Positions 22,054-32,198 of a stretch of 64,000 bases of DNA are shown here, piece by piece; position 1 is the stretch's first letter; each line of letters begins with the position of its first letter. The position numbers and the translations under genes are program-made. The DNA is from Impatiens glandulifera (taxonomy: Eukaryota; Streptophyta; Magnoliopsida; Ericales; Balsaminaceae). The DNA is taken from NCBI RefSeq assembly GCF_907164915.1, contig NC_061862.1:33233522-33297521 (forward strand), read 5' to 3'. The notes beneath the pieces are model-generated. The model had not been told where the DNA came from. It worked only from the letters and a program-made list of their open reading frames with translations, and ran no database searches.

Positions 22054-23271
22054 ATGTCTTCATTCAACAAGCCCCCCATATTCAAAAGTGAAGATTTCAT
22101 TGATTGGAAGCTACGTATGAACGTGTATCTTGCCTCTCTAGATGATGAGATGTGGTATGTTATTACTGACGGTCCGATCAAGATTAAAAAGGAAAGATGT
22201 GACTAGACAAATGATGATAGAAGGAAGAACAACCTTGACAACTTGGCCAGAAACGCCATATACGGTACTCTAGATAAAAATACTTTTGCAAAAATCAGAG
22301 CATGTTCTACTGCCAAGGAAGTATGGGAGAAGATCATTCAACTCAATAAGGGCAACGAACAGACCAAAGAGAACAAAATCATGGTGGCCACTCAAAAGTT
22401 CGACAACATCAAAAAATTTCCCGGAGAAACGATGAATGAATTCGACGAACGCTTCACTAGCATCGTAAATGAACTTGCCATTTTGGGAAAAGTCTATGGG
22501 AACAAGGAAATCACAGTCAAAGCATTGAGGGCTCTTCCCAGTGCCTTGGAAGTTAAGACAACCGTGATGAGGGAATCGATAAACCTCCACAAGATGCAGT
22601 TGCATTACCTGTTCGACGATCTGAAAGCCTGTGAGTTCGAGATGAATTCAAGAAATGAAAATGATTCATCATCCTCGAACGTAACTAGAGCGTTGGTGTC
22701 ATCTGTGGAGCCAGTGGTCCCTGAACCCGTCAAGATAGCCGAGCAGTTTAGCGAAGATGCAAGGCCTTACTTGTCAAGAAGTTTGGTAGATTCATGAAGA
22801 AATCCAACTCATCCTACCACCACAACAAAAACAACTCTAATAATTACAAGGCTAACGTTCGTTGTTTTAATTGTGATACTTTAGGTCACTAAAGGTCCGA
22901 ATGTCGGAAGCCAAGGAGAGACGACAAAAAGCCAGCTGATCAAAAACCCAAGAAGGACTATCAATCATCAAAACACAATAAAGATCATAAAGCAATGCTG
23001 GCATAGGAAAGAAAAAGCAAGTGGGCTCAAAGTGATTCAGATAGTGATAATGAAGAAGTCAAGTGCTTCATGGCCAACGATGAAGATGTATTTGACTTTA
23101 CGTTAGAATAGTTTACCCGAGACGACCTAGTTACTACACTTAATGACATGGTCATTGAGTACAAGAAATTGTTCGTCCTTGCTTCAACTAAACCAGACAA
23201 CACAATCCGGGAAACAGATGAACTATCCTTTGATAACGAAAAGCTCAAGGAGACAGTTCAGATGGCTTGAA
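22054..23271 (+). pseudogene. Copia gag (capsid plus zinc knuckle), broken by stops
   Basis: The frame begins M-S-S-F-N-K-P-P-I-F at 22054 and gives K-S-E-D-F-I-D-W-K-L-R-M, the usual gag start of this copia group. It then gives the UBN2-type capsid region (A-K-E-V-W-E-K-I, then M-V-A-T-Q-K-F, E-T-M-N-E-F-D-E-R-F, and A-L-R-A-L-P). A TAG at 22204-22206 splits it early. The zinc knuckle C-F-N-C-D-T-L-G-H is followed by a stop in place of a residue, then S-E-C-R-K-P. One more stop (22798) separates capsid from knuckle and there are others further on. Gag would package element RNA in virus-like particles. The sequence stops resembling copia at about 23271, before any protease or integrase. Confidence 0.85.
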
Positions 23272-24705
23272 GGGTTCCCCTCAACAGACGGCATCTGCCT
23301 CTGTTCGGACGAGGGGGACTTCAGACGTTCCCTTCTAAACAGACGAGGGTGTCTTCTCAGATGTGAGAGTATGAACATTTTCAACAAGAGGAGTGGTCTG
23401 CTGAGCTTCAAAGAGGGAAGGGCGTATGTTCAATAAAGTGATAAGCAAAGAATCGCATTTCTTCAACAGATGATTTAGCTTGCTCGATGAGATGAATAGT
23501 CGCCTGCTCTTCATCTCCCGAGAGCATCTGCTCAGCTCTGAAAATATGACGTTTCTCACCTTAGGAGATGGCATGTCATCAATGCATGGCAACTGCTCAT
23601 TGTCGTCTATGCAGTTGAGCTCTATACGAGATGTAGCAGTCCGAAGAATATCTAATTTAGATGAATCGGTGCCATGAATGAATCGGAGGGCAATGGAGCA
23701 ATAGGACTCCTTGAGTAAGTTGAGATGGTTAAGGTTCTTAGCCTCTGTTTTTGCAATCTTGTCAAAGGAATTGAAGTTTGATTTCCTTTGACAGAAGAGA
23801 GGATAAAGAGAACGCCCTCTCGCATTCGCCACAATAAGCTCTCTTCTCTTAAGAGCCTCGCTGACATCTTGCGTTTTTGTCCAGGAGAAGACTAACTTCT
23901 CCGTTTTCACCAACTCTTTCCACCCTTTAGCTATATTTTTATTGGTGATAACCTCGGTGTATTTAGAGTGGAGTCTATTGCACAACCATTTTTCGAATGT
24001 GTCAATCTTCTCAACCGCTTTCTCCTCGACATCCTCCATGATGAGGTCGAGCGTCTGATAGACTTCAGACGAACGTTCAGGAGTAACCTCTGCTACACCT
24101 TTTCATTTTCCTATAACTTCAGAAAGTTTAGGATCAGGAATTGGTTCTCTGAAAATAATACATGGATCCCATCGGGCTGCTCTAAGCATAGTGAAAGGAA
24201 AAATATTCTTAGAAAGAATATTCTCTGGAAGAACAGAAGCAGGAGCAACAACTGTCTGAACGGGTGATTCTTCAGTTCTAGAAGCGGAAGACGATGGCAC
24301 AGCCTCCTGCTCTACATCAGGTCGAACACCAGCAGCATCAGATGTCACTTGTTTGGTGAGGAAGACAATCGTGTCTTCCCCCTATATCAACTCAACGGAT
24401 TGACCAACTATCTTAGAAGTTGGTCTAGCAGCATGTTCCAATGCGAGAACTTCAGTAATAGGCACTTCGACCAAAGAAGATGTTGGAGGTACCTTAGAGG
24501 ATGTCTGAACATCAGTAGATGTCTCTATCTGAACAGTTGGAAGAGCATCCGTCTGAACATACGTGTTGATTTTTGTCTGACCGGAAGTAGTGGCAAACGC
24601 TTCAACTAGCTTCTTGTTTGGCCTAGCCAAAGCATTGGATGATCGTGATAGCGAGACCGAGAATAGTGGAACAGTGGCAATGGGGGTTTCCTCGATTCTC
24701 TCCCT
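23272..24705 (-). pseudogene. ORF X: unrecognised element-borne protein
   Basis: One minus frame runs from just inside the LTR (T-R-E-R-I-E-E-T at about 24700) to 23335. It is broken by stops at 24384-24382 and 24105-24103. A frameshift near 23545 and a second near 23470 are needed to align it with the copy at 62660-63595. The N-terminal third is rich in S, T, P, Q and E. The centre has a conserved helical-looking block: I-D-T-F-E-K-W-L, then Y-T-E-V-I-T-N-K-N-I-A, A-L-K-R-R-E-L-I-V-A-N-A-R-G-R, and N-F-N-S-F-D-K. Next comes E-S-Y-C-S-I-A-L-R-F-I-H-G-T-D-S-S. I recognise no domain. Two copies diverged in sequence but conserved in block order suggest past protein-level constraint. Confidence 0.65.
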
Positions 24706-25287
24706 TGTTAGGATCAGTATCGACTATAGAGACGAGGGTCTAACTATAGTTAATAGATTTCAAACTTTGATTCGATGTTAATCCTTTGAAGGATTAAGAT
24801 CTGTTTCTATTCTTCACAAATTTCGCGAGCTCTTGAACAATTTCAAGTGCAGAAACAGCTAGCTAAATTTAAAGCATCAGACAAACGAATGCAAGCAATT
24901 AAAAGAAAAGAACATAAGTAGTTTTATGGATGTTCGGAGATAAAACTCCTACGTCACCCCTTCTTCCTCAACGGGAAGGATATTCACTAGAAGACTTTGA
25001 TTTGAATAGAACGCTACACAAACTCAGTCATAGAACACAAGACTTAACAATCGCCTACTTCTGAATTCCTAGATAACTCTTTGTTAAATAGAACAACCTC
25101 TGTTCAACTTACAACACTGAAATTTCACACAGAAAGAACATAATATGGATTACAAAATAATCTTTAGGAGAATGAGTACAGCGCTTAGTGATTCTTAATT
25201 CGAACAGAGTGTTCAGTAAGTAAGAATTCAAGAGCTGAGTGTAAGAGCGCTAAGAACCATTGATTCGCCCATTGTCCTTGGGTATCT

Positions 25288-25295
25288 ATTTATAC
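25288..25295 (-). promoter_or_regulatory. TATA box of LTR2
   Basis: The minus strand reads GTTCAAGTATAAATAGATACC, a canonical plant TATA context, between the U3 minisatellite and the part shared with LTR1. It would drive transcription of ORF X toward lower coordinates. Confidence 0.6.
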
Positions 25296-25629
25296 TTGAA
25301 CATGCACCAACGGTCGAATCTTCTTTGTGGACAGGTGTCCTCTTTTTGTTGGATGGTCGTCAATAGTACAAGATAGTACAACATATATATTATCATTGGG
25401 ATCGTGGTCGTACCGGACTAATAATGCGCCGAATATTCTCTAAGGTCGTGTTGTACTAGAATAGTACAACGTTGGCAATTTGAATGATAATAATGTACGT
25501 GGCAGATGTTCATTCGTTGTTTGAGCTGACTTGTCAGACTGTTGATAACAAACACACCAGATGAGTTGAAAGGATAGTTAGATGCCTCTTCGGATGACTT
25601 GCTGAAGCACTACATTAGACGCTTCTTCA

Positions 25630-26545
25630 GACGTCTGATAAAGTCAGACGATGTCTAACTATGCACTTCTTTAGACTACCACATCTAAGAAATTTGGACG
25701 ACGTCTGATTGCACGCTTCTTGAGACTACCACGTCTAAGAAGGTTAGACGACGTCTAACTGCGCTCTTCTTCAGACTACCACGTCTAAGAAGATTAGGCG
25801 ACGTCTAACTACGCTCTTCTTTAGACTAGCACGTCTAAGAAGATTAGACGATGTCTAACTACGCTCTTCTTCAGACTGGCACGTCTAAGAAGATTAGACG
25901 ACGTCTAACTGCTCACTTCTTCAGACTAGCATGTCTAAGAAGATTAAAAGACGTCTAATTGCGCTCTTCTTCAGACTAGCACGTCTAAGAAGATTAGACG
26001 ACGTCTAACTACGCTCTTCTTCAGACTACCACGTCTAACTGTGCTCTTCTTCAGACTACCGCGTCTAAGAAGATTAAACGATGTCTAATTGCGCTCTTCT
26101 TTAGACTGGCACGTCTAAGAAGATTAGAAGATTTCTAACTGCTATCTTCTTCATATTAGCACGTCTAAGAAGATTAGAAGATGTCTAAATGCGCTCTTCT
26201 TCAAACTAGTACGTCTAAGAAGATTAGACGACGTTTAACTGCACTCTTCTTCAGACTATAACGTCTAAGAAGATTAGACGACATTTAACTACGCTTTTCT
26301 TCAGACTACCGCGTCTAAAAAGATTAAACGACGTCTAACTGCGCTCTTCTTCAGACTAGCATGTGTAAGAAGATTAGAAGACGTCTAATTGTTCTCTTCT
26401 TCATACTACCACGTCTAAAAAGATTAGACGCCGTCTAATTGCGCTCTTTTTCAGACTAGCACATCTAATAAGATTAGACGACGTCTAATTGCGCTCTTCT
26501 TCAGACTAGCACATCTAAGAAGATTAGACGATGTCTAACTATGCA
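25630..26545 (-). repeat. 50-bp minisatellite with internal palindrome
   Basis: About eighteen units with an exact 50-bp period are easily read (for example ACGTCTAACT at 25751 and 25801). Each has CTCTTCTTCAGACTA, CACGTCTAAGAAGA and TTAGACGACGTCTAA. The last is an odd-centred palindrome (TTAGACG-A-CGTCTAA). Units differ by a few substitutions, and one is shortened near 26020-26045. The matching LTR of the other copy (63595-63870) has a related but different unit of about 46 bp. Confidence 0.95.
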
Positions 26546-26728
26546 TTACTTCAAACTGCGTCTGAATAGACATACTTCTTTAGATCTGTACCTACACAAC
26601 GGCAAATTACCCAACTTAGTTTTATTCAAACCACATCATCATAACTATGTTGTACATATTCTCTTAAGTTAATTAATTATTTCTTAATTAATTAATTTTC
26701 TCTTTTCTTTATTTAACTTAATCTAACA

Positions 26729-26977
26729 GTCATACGTCTAAATGAGCTAGTTGTGTTGTATAAGTACATATGTATAAATGAAATTTTCATCATTAATTAT
26801 ATATATATATATATATTATTTTTCATCATTAATTTTATATAAATATATTTTATCTTTTATTATAAATTTTATCTCTCATCATATATATATATATATATAA
26901 TATATTTTTTATTAGCATAAATATTTTTTTGGTTAATATAAAAATTAACTAATTGGTAATAAATATGAAGTGCAAAA
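26729..26977. other. AT-rich spacer
   Basis: Short (AT)n runs (26800-26815, 26882-26899) and CTCTCATCATATATA-like sequence resemble the AT-rich body of Helitron candidate A, so this may be the left part of copy B. No gene or clear terminus is visible. Confidence 0.4.
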
Positions 26978-28370
26978 TATATATACATACACAAAATAAT
27001 AAAAGTATTTCAACAATCTTAAGTGGTTTAGCAGTTAAAGTGTTCACATTTTATGCTTGAGAACAGGGTTTGAATCTTAAAACATTCAAATTTAGATTTT
27101 TAAGAATTCATTATTGACTATAATATATGGTGACACAACTTTTAAACAAAGGATACGAGTCATTTGAAAGTGTGAGGTCGGAATTAGTGGTTGGTTTGGC
27201 GAACATTTAAAAGTGTGAGATCACGAGATAGAGGTCGGGTGGTGTGTGGTTTGTTGAGTGTGAGATCGGAATTATTGGTTGGTTTGGTGAGCATTTGAAA
27301 ATGTAAGGTCACGAAATGGAGGTTGGGTGGTGGGTGGTTTATCGAGTGTGAGGTCGGATTTAGTTGTTGGTTTTACGAGCATTTGAAAGTGTGAGGTCAC
27401 GAGATGGAAATCGGGCGGTGAGTGCTTTGTCGAGTGTGAGGTCAGAATTATTGGTTGGTTTGACGAGCATTTGAAAGTGTGAGGTCACGAGATGGAGATC
27501 GAGTGTGAGGTCAGAATTAGTTGTTGGTTTGACAAGCATTTGAAAGTGTGAGATCACGAGATGGAGGTTGGGTGGTGGATGATTTTTCGAGTGTGAGGTT
27601 GGAATTAGTTGTTGGTTTAATGAGTATTTGAAAGTGTGTGGTCACGATATGGGGGTCAAGTGGGTGGTTTGTCGAGTGTGAGGTCAAAATTAGTGGTTGG
27701 TTTAGTGAGAATTTAAAGTGTGAGGTCACGAGATGAAGGTAGGGTGGTGGGTGGTTTGTCGAGTGTGAGGTCAGAATTAGTTGTTAGTTTGATGAGCATT
27801 TGAAAGTGTGAGGTCACGAGATGGAGGTCGGGTGGTGGGTGGTTTGTCGAATGTGAGGTTGTAATTAGTTGTTGGTTATGTGAGCATTTGAAAGTGTGAG
27901 GTCACGAGATGGAGGTCGGGTGGTGGGTGGTTTGTCGAATGTTAGGTCGAAATTAATGGTTGGTTTGACAAGCATTTGAATGTGTGGTGTCACGAGATAG
28001 AGGTCAGATGGGTGGTTTGTCGAATGTGAGGTCAAAATTAAGATTGGTGATTGATTTTGACGAAAGATAAGAGATGTGTCATCAATTGAGGTCGACTAAG
28101 ATTGGTGGATGTTTCTCCGAGGGGATAAAAAGTATATGAAAAAATGTGAGTCACAAGATGATGGTTAATTGAGGGGTTAAATGGGGTGCTCATGGGATAA
28201 AATATATGTTAATATTAAGTTTAAGATTAAACTTATTTTTACCAACTAAAAATTATTTTAAATTAATTAAATTTAAATAATATTAATTTTGTCTAAAATA
28301 TTTATAATTAAATAATATTTTAAATATATTCTTATCCCTCCGTGCAAATACAGTGTATTAGAAAACTTAG
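26978..28370 (+). mobile_element. Copy B of the tRNA-like/satellite element (Helitron candidate A family)
   Basis: Similarity to copy A begins with CAAAATATATATACATACAC. It then follows the same order: pol III-like A/B boxes (27022-27078), TTTTAAACAAAGGATACGAG, the satellite, an AT-rich tail with TATTTATA…AATAATATTTT, and ATATTCTTATCC. The end is degraded (CCGTGCAAATACAGTG), and a CTAG is not preserved at the right spacing. No target-site duplication can be defined. Confidence 0.6.
27160..28190 (+). repeat. ~88-bp satellite array, copy B
   Basis: Tandem units of GTGAGGTCAGAATTAG, GAGCATTTGAAAGTGTGAGG, TCACGAGATGGAGGTCGGG and TGGTGGGTGGTTTGTCGA repeat at intervals of about 88 bases (for example unit starts at 27764, 27853 and 27941). 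The units are more regular than in copy A, and the array lacks the CACTA insertion. Minus-strand frames at 27360-27729 are repeat translations. Confidence 0.9.
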
Positions 28371-28734
28371 GAATTAGTTAATATTATTTACCCTAACTAA
28401 TAGAAAATAATTTAATCATTTTTTATTTGTTTAATACTTTATCAATAATAAAAGTATAAACAAAATGAATTGAACGAATTTTGTAGGTCATTTCAATTTG
28501 AGTTAAGTCTAATGAAATTAAAATAAACTGGGCTGAGGCTTCTTCTTAAAACAATTTAAATATATAATCTGGACTTGGTTTAATAACTAAGTCCATTCTA
28601 TTTGTCCACTTTTATAATTATATTTCTAACTTTTGGACTAAATGGGTTCTTTAGTAAATAAATTATATTATAAACAAAACAAATAATAATAATTTTGTTA
28701 TTATAAAATCTTTTAATTAAAATAAAAATATTTT
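28371..28734. other. AT-rich spacer
   Basis: No coding sequence, repeat array or terminus is recognised between the satellite element and the start of LINE-like coding similarity at about 28735. Confidence 0.5.
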
Positions 28735-30299
28735 ATTCTTCTAGACTATTTATTAAGCTTAAAAATCTACGAAAAATGCTAAAGAGTTGGTTTGTGGGTG
28801 ATCGTGCATTGTTTCGCTCCAATGTGAGGTTCTAAGTCGTGAAATTTTATCAATTAATGGTTGTAGACACCCCATTTTTACACCCTAGATACCTAATAAA
28901 AAAAACCCGGCCCGAAATAATACTCATGTTTGTTTATTGAACCGGAAAAACAAAAATAGAAACACCTCGTGGAAAACCGACCCGCTAAAGCTTAAAAGAT
29001 AACGATCCAAAGGTCGAATTTCATAACGACTCTGTTTTCCCAACCCGCGACACGTTCATGTTGTGCGTTTTGAAAAATCTTGAATTTTGAGTATAATGTT
29101 ATTGTTTGCAAATTTGTGTAGAAAATGCTCAAAAAGAAGGAAAAACTACTGATTCAAATCCTCGGAGCTAGCTGAAGCTATGTTGCACTTCTAAAAATCA
29201 TATCTTTTGTACCAATGATCCATCTTCAGTGTATGAGCTACCGTTGGAAAGCCCTTTGAATTATCTTTCCAACGACACCAAATACTTCTCCCAGTTCTCC
29301 CTGAAGCTCAGTCCAAGTCGCCCGCAGCGAAGGTGATGCGTGAACTGACACGTTTTTGTGAGGCTAGTCTCCTAACCAACACGGACCATTTCGTAAGCAA
29401 AGGAGAACATGGGGATGTAGGCAAGAGTCTTGTCTTTCCAATGGTACCAACCTAATTGTGGGGAAAGCTCTGTGCACAAAGTTATGGGCTATTAAAGTTA
29501 TGAAAGTGAAAACCGCGGGATTGAAAAGATTGAAATGGAGGGGTGACTTTAAAATATAATAACTTTGGATAGGAAGGTCCGTTTGGTTTCATTCAAAAAG
29601 GAGATTCACGTTCGTGGTGTTAAGAATTGACCATAAAATTTTCACAATTTTCTGAGCAAAATCGCGACCGAGGTGATTCGTTTAGTGTGAAGGTGCAAAG
29701 AAAGAAAAATGGAAAAGGAGAAAAACGAAAAAAAAAAAGAAAATATATTTTTTTTTTCTTTTCTTCCAAGCGTGCCCTTCAACTTTTGGGCTAATTACAA
29801 ATAACCCCTGTAATAAAATTAAAAAGAGGGGAAGATGAGTAGGAGTTTTTTTGGGGGGGGGGAGTTTTGGAGTTTGAAAAAAGAGGGCAGTTTTTAGGAG
29901 AGAGAGGAGCGGTTACAAAATCAGAGAGGGTTTTGATATTGCTTCCATTGTTGAAGAAGGAGTAATCCGAGCTCATTGCCTTGGACGACTGGATCGACGA
30001 ACGCGAAGAACGGCAGAAACTTTGGCTGAAGCTTCTTCGAATTCGACTGATTCATTTTGTTTCATCTCCCTTTGCTAATCAGGTAAATATTCAAACTGAA
30101 TGATGTTCTTGAAAAGTTGATTGGAGGCATCGGTTATGAACACCGATGCCGCTTGATGATTAGAAATTGTGATTACAGTTTGTTTCATACAAATTTCAAG
30201 TATGTTTCCTTTGCTGCTGTAGTCATTTCCAATTGAATGAATGCTTGGCTGATTTTCGTTTGATTCTGGCTGATGATAGATCTTTGATTAGGAGTAGTT

Positions 30300-30689
30300 A
30301 GGATTGAGGATAAGATTAGAAACCAGTCCCTTCCCACTCTCTCTCTCTCCTTCTCTCCCTCTGTCGTCTTCCTTTCCTTTGTGCTCTCTGCTACGCCATC
30401 TTCACTTTCTCAGCTCTCCAATCCTCTGTTTTCCACCTTCATCAGGATATTCATTACAATTTCTATCCAGCTAACCAAACTGAATTCACCTTCACAAAGA
30501 ACTGTAACTGTCTTCGTGGCTTCTCACTCTCTCTCTCTCTAGATCTCTAAGCTCTCGCTCCGGTCTTTACGGAGGGTTCCAGGCTTGTTCACATCAGATC
30601 TCGCACCGATTGGAATTGGAATCTTCCAATTCATCTCCTTCATCTATTGCAGATTGTTGCTCTAATCTCGCAGCTCTGATCTCGCAACC
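30300..30689 (+). other. Probable captured 5' leader of the clathrin mRNA
   Basis: The 390 bases before the ATG are pyrimidine-rich (CTCTCTCTCCTTCTCTCCC, CTCTCTCTCTCTAGATC) and less AT-rich than the LTR, like a plant 5' UTR. The left border of the captured piece is not sharply visible. Sequence at 29950-30080 could be LTR or leader. Confidence 0.45.
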
Positions 30690-32198
30690 ATGGCGGCTGC
30701 AAATGCTCCGATCGCCATGCGAGAGGTCCTCACGTTGCCTAGTTTGGGGATCAACCAGCGGTTTATCACGTTTACACATGTCACCATGGAATCTGATAAG
30801 TACATTTGCGTTCGGGAGACTTCACCTCAGAACAATGTTGTTATAGTTGATATGAGTATGCCAAATCAGCCATTGAGACGGCCAATAACAGCAGACTCAG
30901 CACTTATGAATCCAAATTCCAAAATTCTAGCCTTAAAAGCTCAAATTCAAGGAACTACTCAAGATCACTTGCAGATATTCAACATTGAGATGAAAGCCAA
31001 AGTAAAATCACATCAGATGCCTGAACAGGTTGTATTCTGGAAGTGGATTTCACCAAAGATGTTGGGTCTTGTTACACAAACTTCAGTATATCATTGGTCA
31101 ATTGAAGGTGATGCCGAGCCTGCAAAGATGTTTGACAGAGCGGCAAATTTAGTGAATAATCAAATAATCAATTATCGATGTGATTCCTCTGAGAAGTGGT
31201 TGGTTCTAATTGGAATTGCTCCTGGTTCACCTGAGAGACCTCAACTTGTCAAAGGAAGTATGCAACTTTTCTCAGTAGAGCAGCAGAGGAGTCAAGCTCT
31301 CGAAGCCCATGCTGCCTCTTTTGCATCTTTCGGAGTTGCAGGGAATGATAAGGATTCTATTCTTATTTCATTTGCGACAAAGAGCATTAATGCTGGACAG
31401 ATAACTTCCGAATTACATGTCATTGAGTTGGGTTCTCAGCCAGGTAAGCCATCTTTCACGAAGAAGCAGGCGGATCTTTTCTTTCCTCCAGATTTTGCCG
31501 ATGACTTTCCTGTGTCTATTCAGATATCTCAGAAATATAGCTTGATATATGTTATCACCAAGTTAGGGCTACTGTTCGCGTATGACCTTGAAACTGCCAG
31601 CGCAGTATACAGAAATAGGATAAGTCCAAATCCTATTTTCCTAACTGCAGAAGCTTCATCTGTAGGAGGTTTTTATGCCATCAATAGGCGAGGCCAGGTG
31701 TTACTTGCCACTATAAATGAAGCAACCCTTGTGCCATTCGTCAGTGGACAATTGAACAACCTGGAGCTTGCTGTTAATCTTGCAAAGAGAGGAAACCTGC
31801 CCGGTGCCGAAAATTTGGTTGTCCAGCGCTTTCAAGAATTGTTTTCTCAGACCAAATATAAAGAGGCTGCTGAGCTTGCTGCAGAATCTCCTCAAGGCAT
31901 TCTCAGGACACCCGACACTGTTGCCAAATTTCAGAGTGTTCCGGTGCAAGCTGGGCAAACTCCACCATTGTTGCAATATTTTGGGACACTCTTAACAAGA
32001 GGGAAGCTTAATGCATTTGAGTCGCTGGAGTTGTCTCACCTCGTAGTTAATCAGAACAAGAAAAATCTATTGGAAAATTGGTTGGCCGGAGGACGAACGG
32101 AGGGTCGCCGGAGAGGGAAGAGCTTTTATTATTTCCTAATTCCCCAACTTCTTTCGAAGTTGCAAAGAGGCCCCTGGGCCTTTTTGATTTTTAAATAG
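30690..32198 (+). pseudogene. Captured clathrin heavy chain N-terminus, intron-free, chimeric 3' end
   Basis: Residues 1-466 of this 502-codon frame are clathrin heavy chain. It opens [13 protein letters not shown] and runs through the seven-bladed beta-propeller (for example [12 protein letters not shown]) and the linker with [14 protein letters not shown]. It reaches the start of the alpha-solenoid leg at [13 protein letters not shown]. Plant heavy chains are about 1,700 residues and their genes have many introns; here about 1.4 kb is intron-free, so the source was spliced mRNA. From about 32089 the frame reads into LTR sequence ([10 protein letters not shown]) and stops at 32198. The propeller normally binds adaptor clathrin-box peptides at coated vesicles. 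A protein made from this frame would lack the leg and trimerisation region. The frame is fully open, so capture may be recent, but coat function is not expected. Confidence 0.9.

Larger units (their letters stand above)
23272..26728 (-). mobile_element. LTR element with unrecognised ORF X (5' LTR plus ORF), minus strand, truncated
   Basis: Read on the minus strand, a 2,023-bp LTR (26728 to 24706, TGTTAGATTAAG…CCTAACA) is followed directly by a long coding region (about 24705 to 23272) in the place where gag would normally sit. The LTR is related to LTR1 of the neighbouring copia element, but the reading frame is not copia gag. The element ends abruptly at about 23272 where it meets that gag head-to-head. 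No second LTR, protease, integrase or reverse transcriptase is present. It is best described as a non-autonomous LTR element. A second copy of ORF X plus LTR start is at 62660-64000 on the plus strand. Confidence 0.75.
24706..26728 (-). repeat. LTR2, 2,023-bp long terminal repeat with U3 minisatellite
   Basis: On the minus strand it starts TGTTAGATTAAG at 26728 and ends CCTAACA at 24706, giving TGTTAG/CTAACA terminal inverted repeats. A TATA box (TATAAATA on the minus strand, plus-strand 25288-25295) lies about 580 bases upstream of the LTR end, in the expected position. R/U5 segments match LTR1. No TGG-type primer site follows; AAGGGAGAGAATCG stands where the related element has AAGTGGTATCAGAG, so the priming site is lost or different. 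Confidence 0.8.

Noticed and set aside
23143..23867. Short plus-strand and alternate minus-strand frames
   Set aside because: They are shadows of ORF X and the end of copia gag; the aligned copy at 62660-63595 shows which frame is real.
25630..26545. Regular 50-bp repeats that could suggest a CRISPR-like array
   Set aside because: There are no unique spacers: the whole period repeats, and the sequence lies in a plant LTR.
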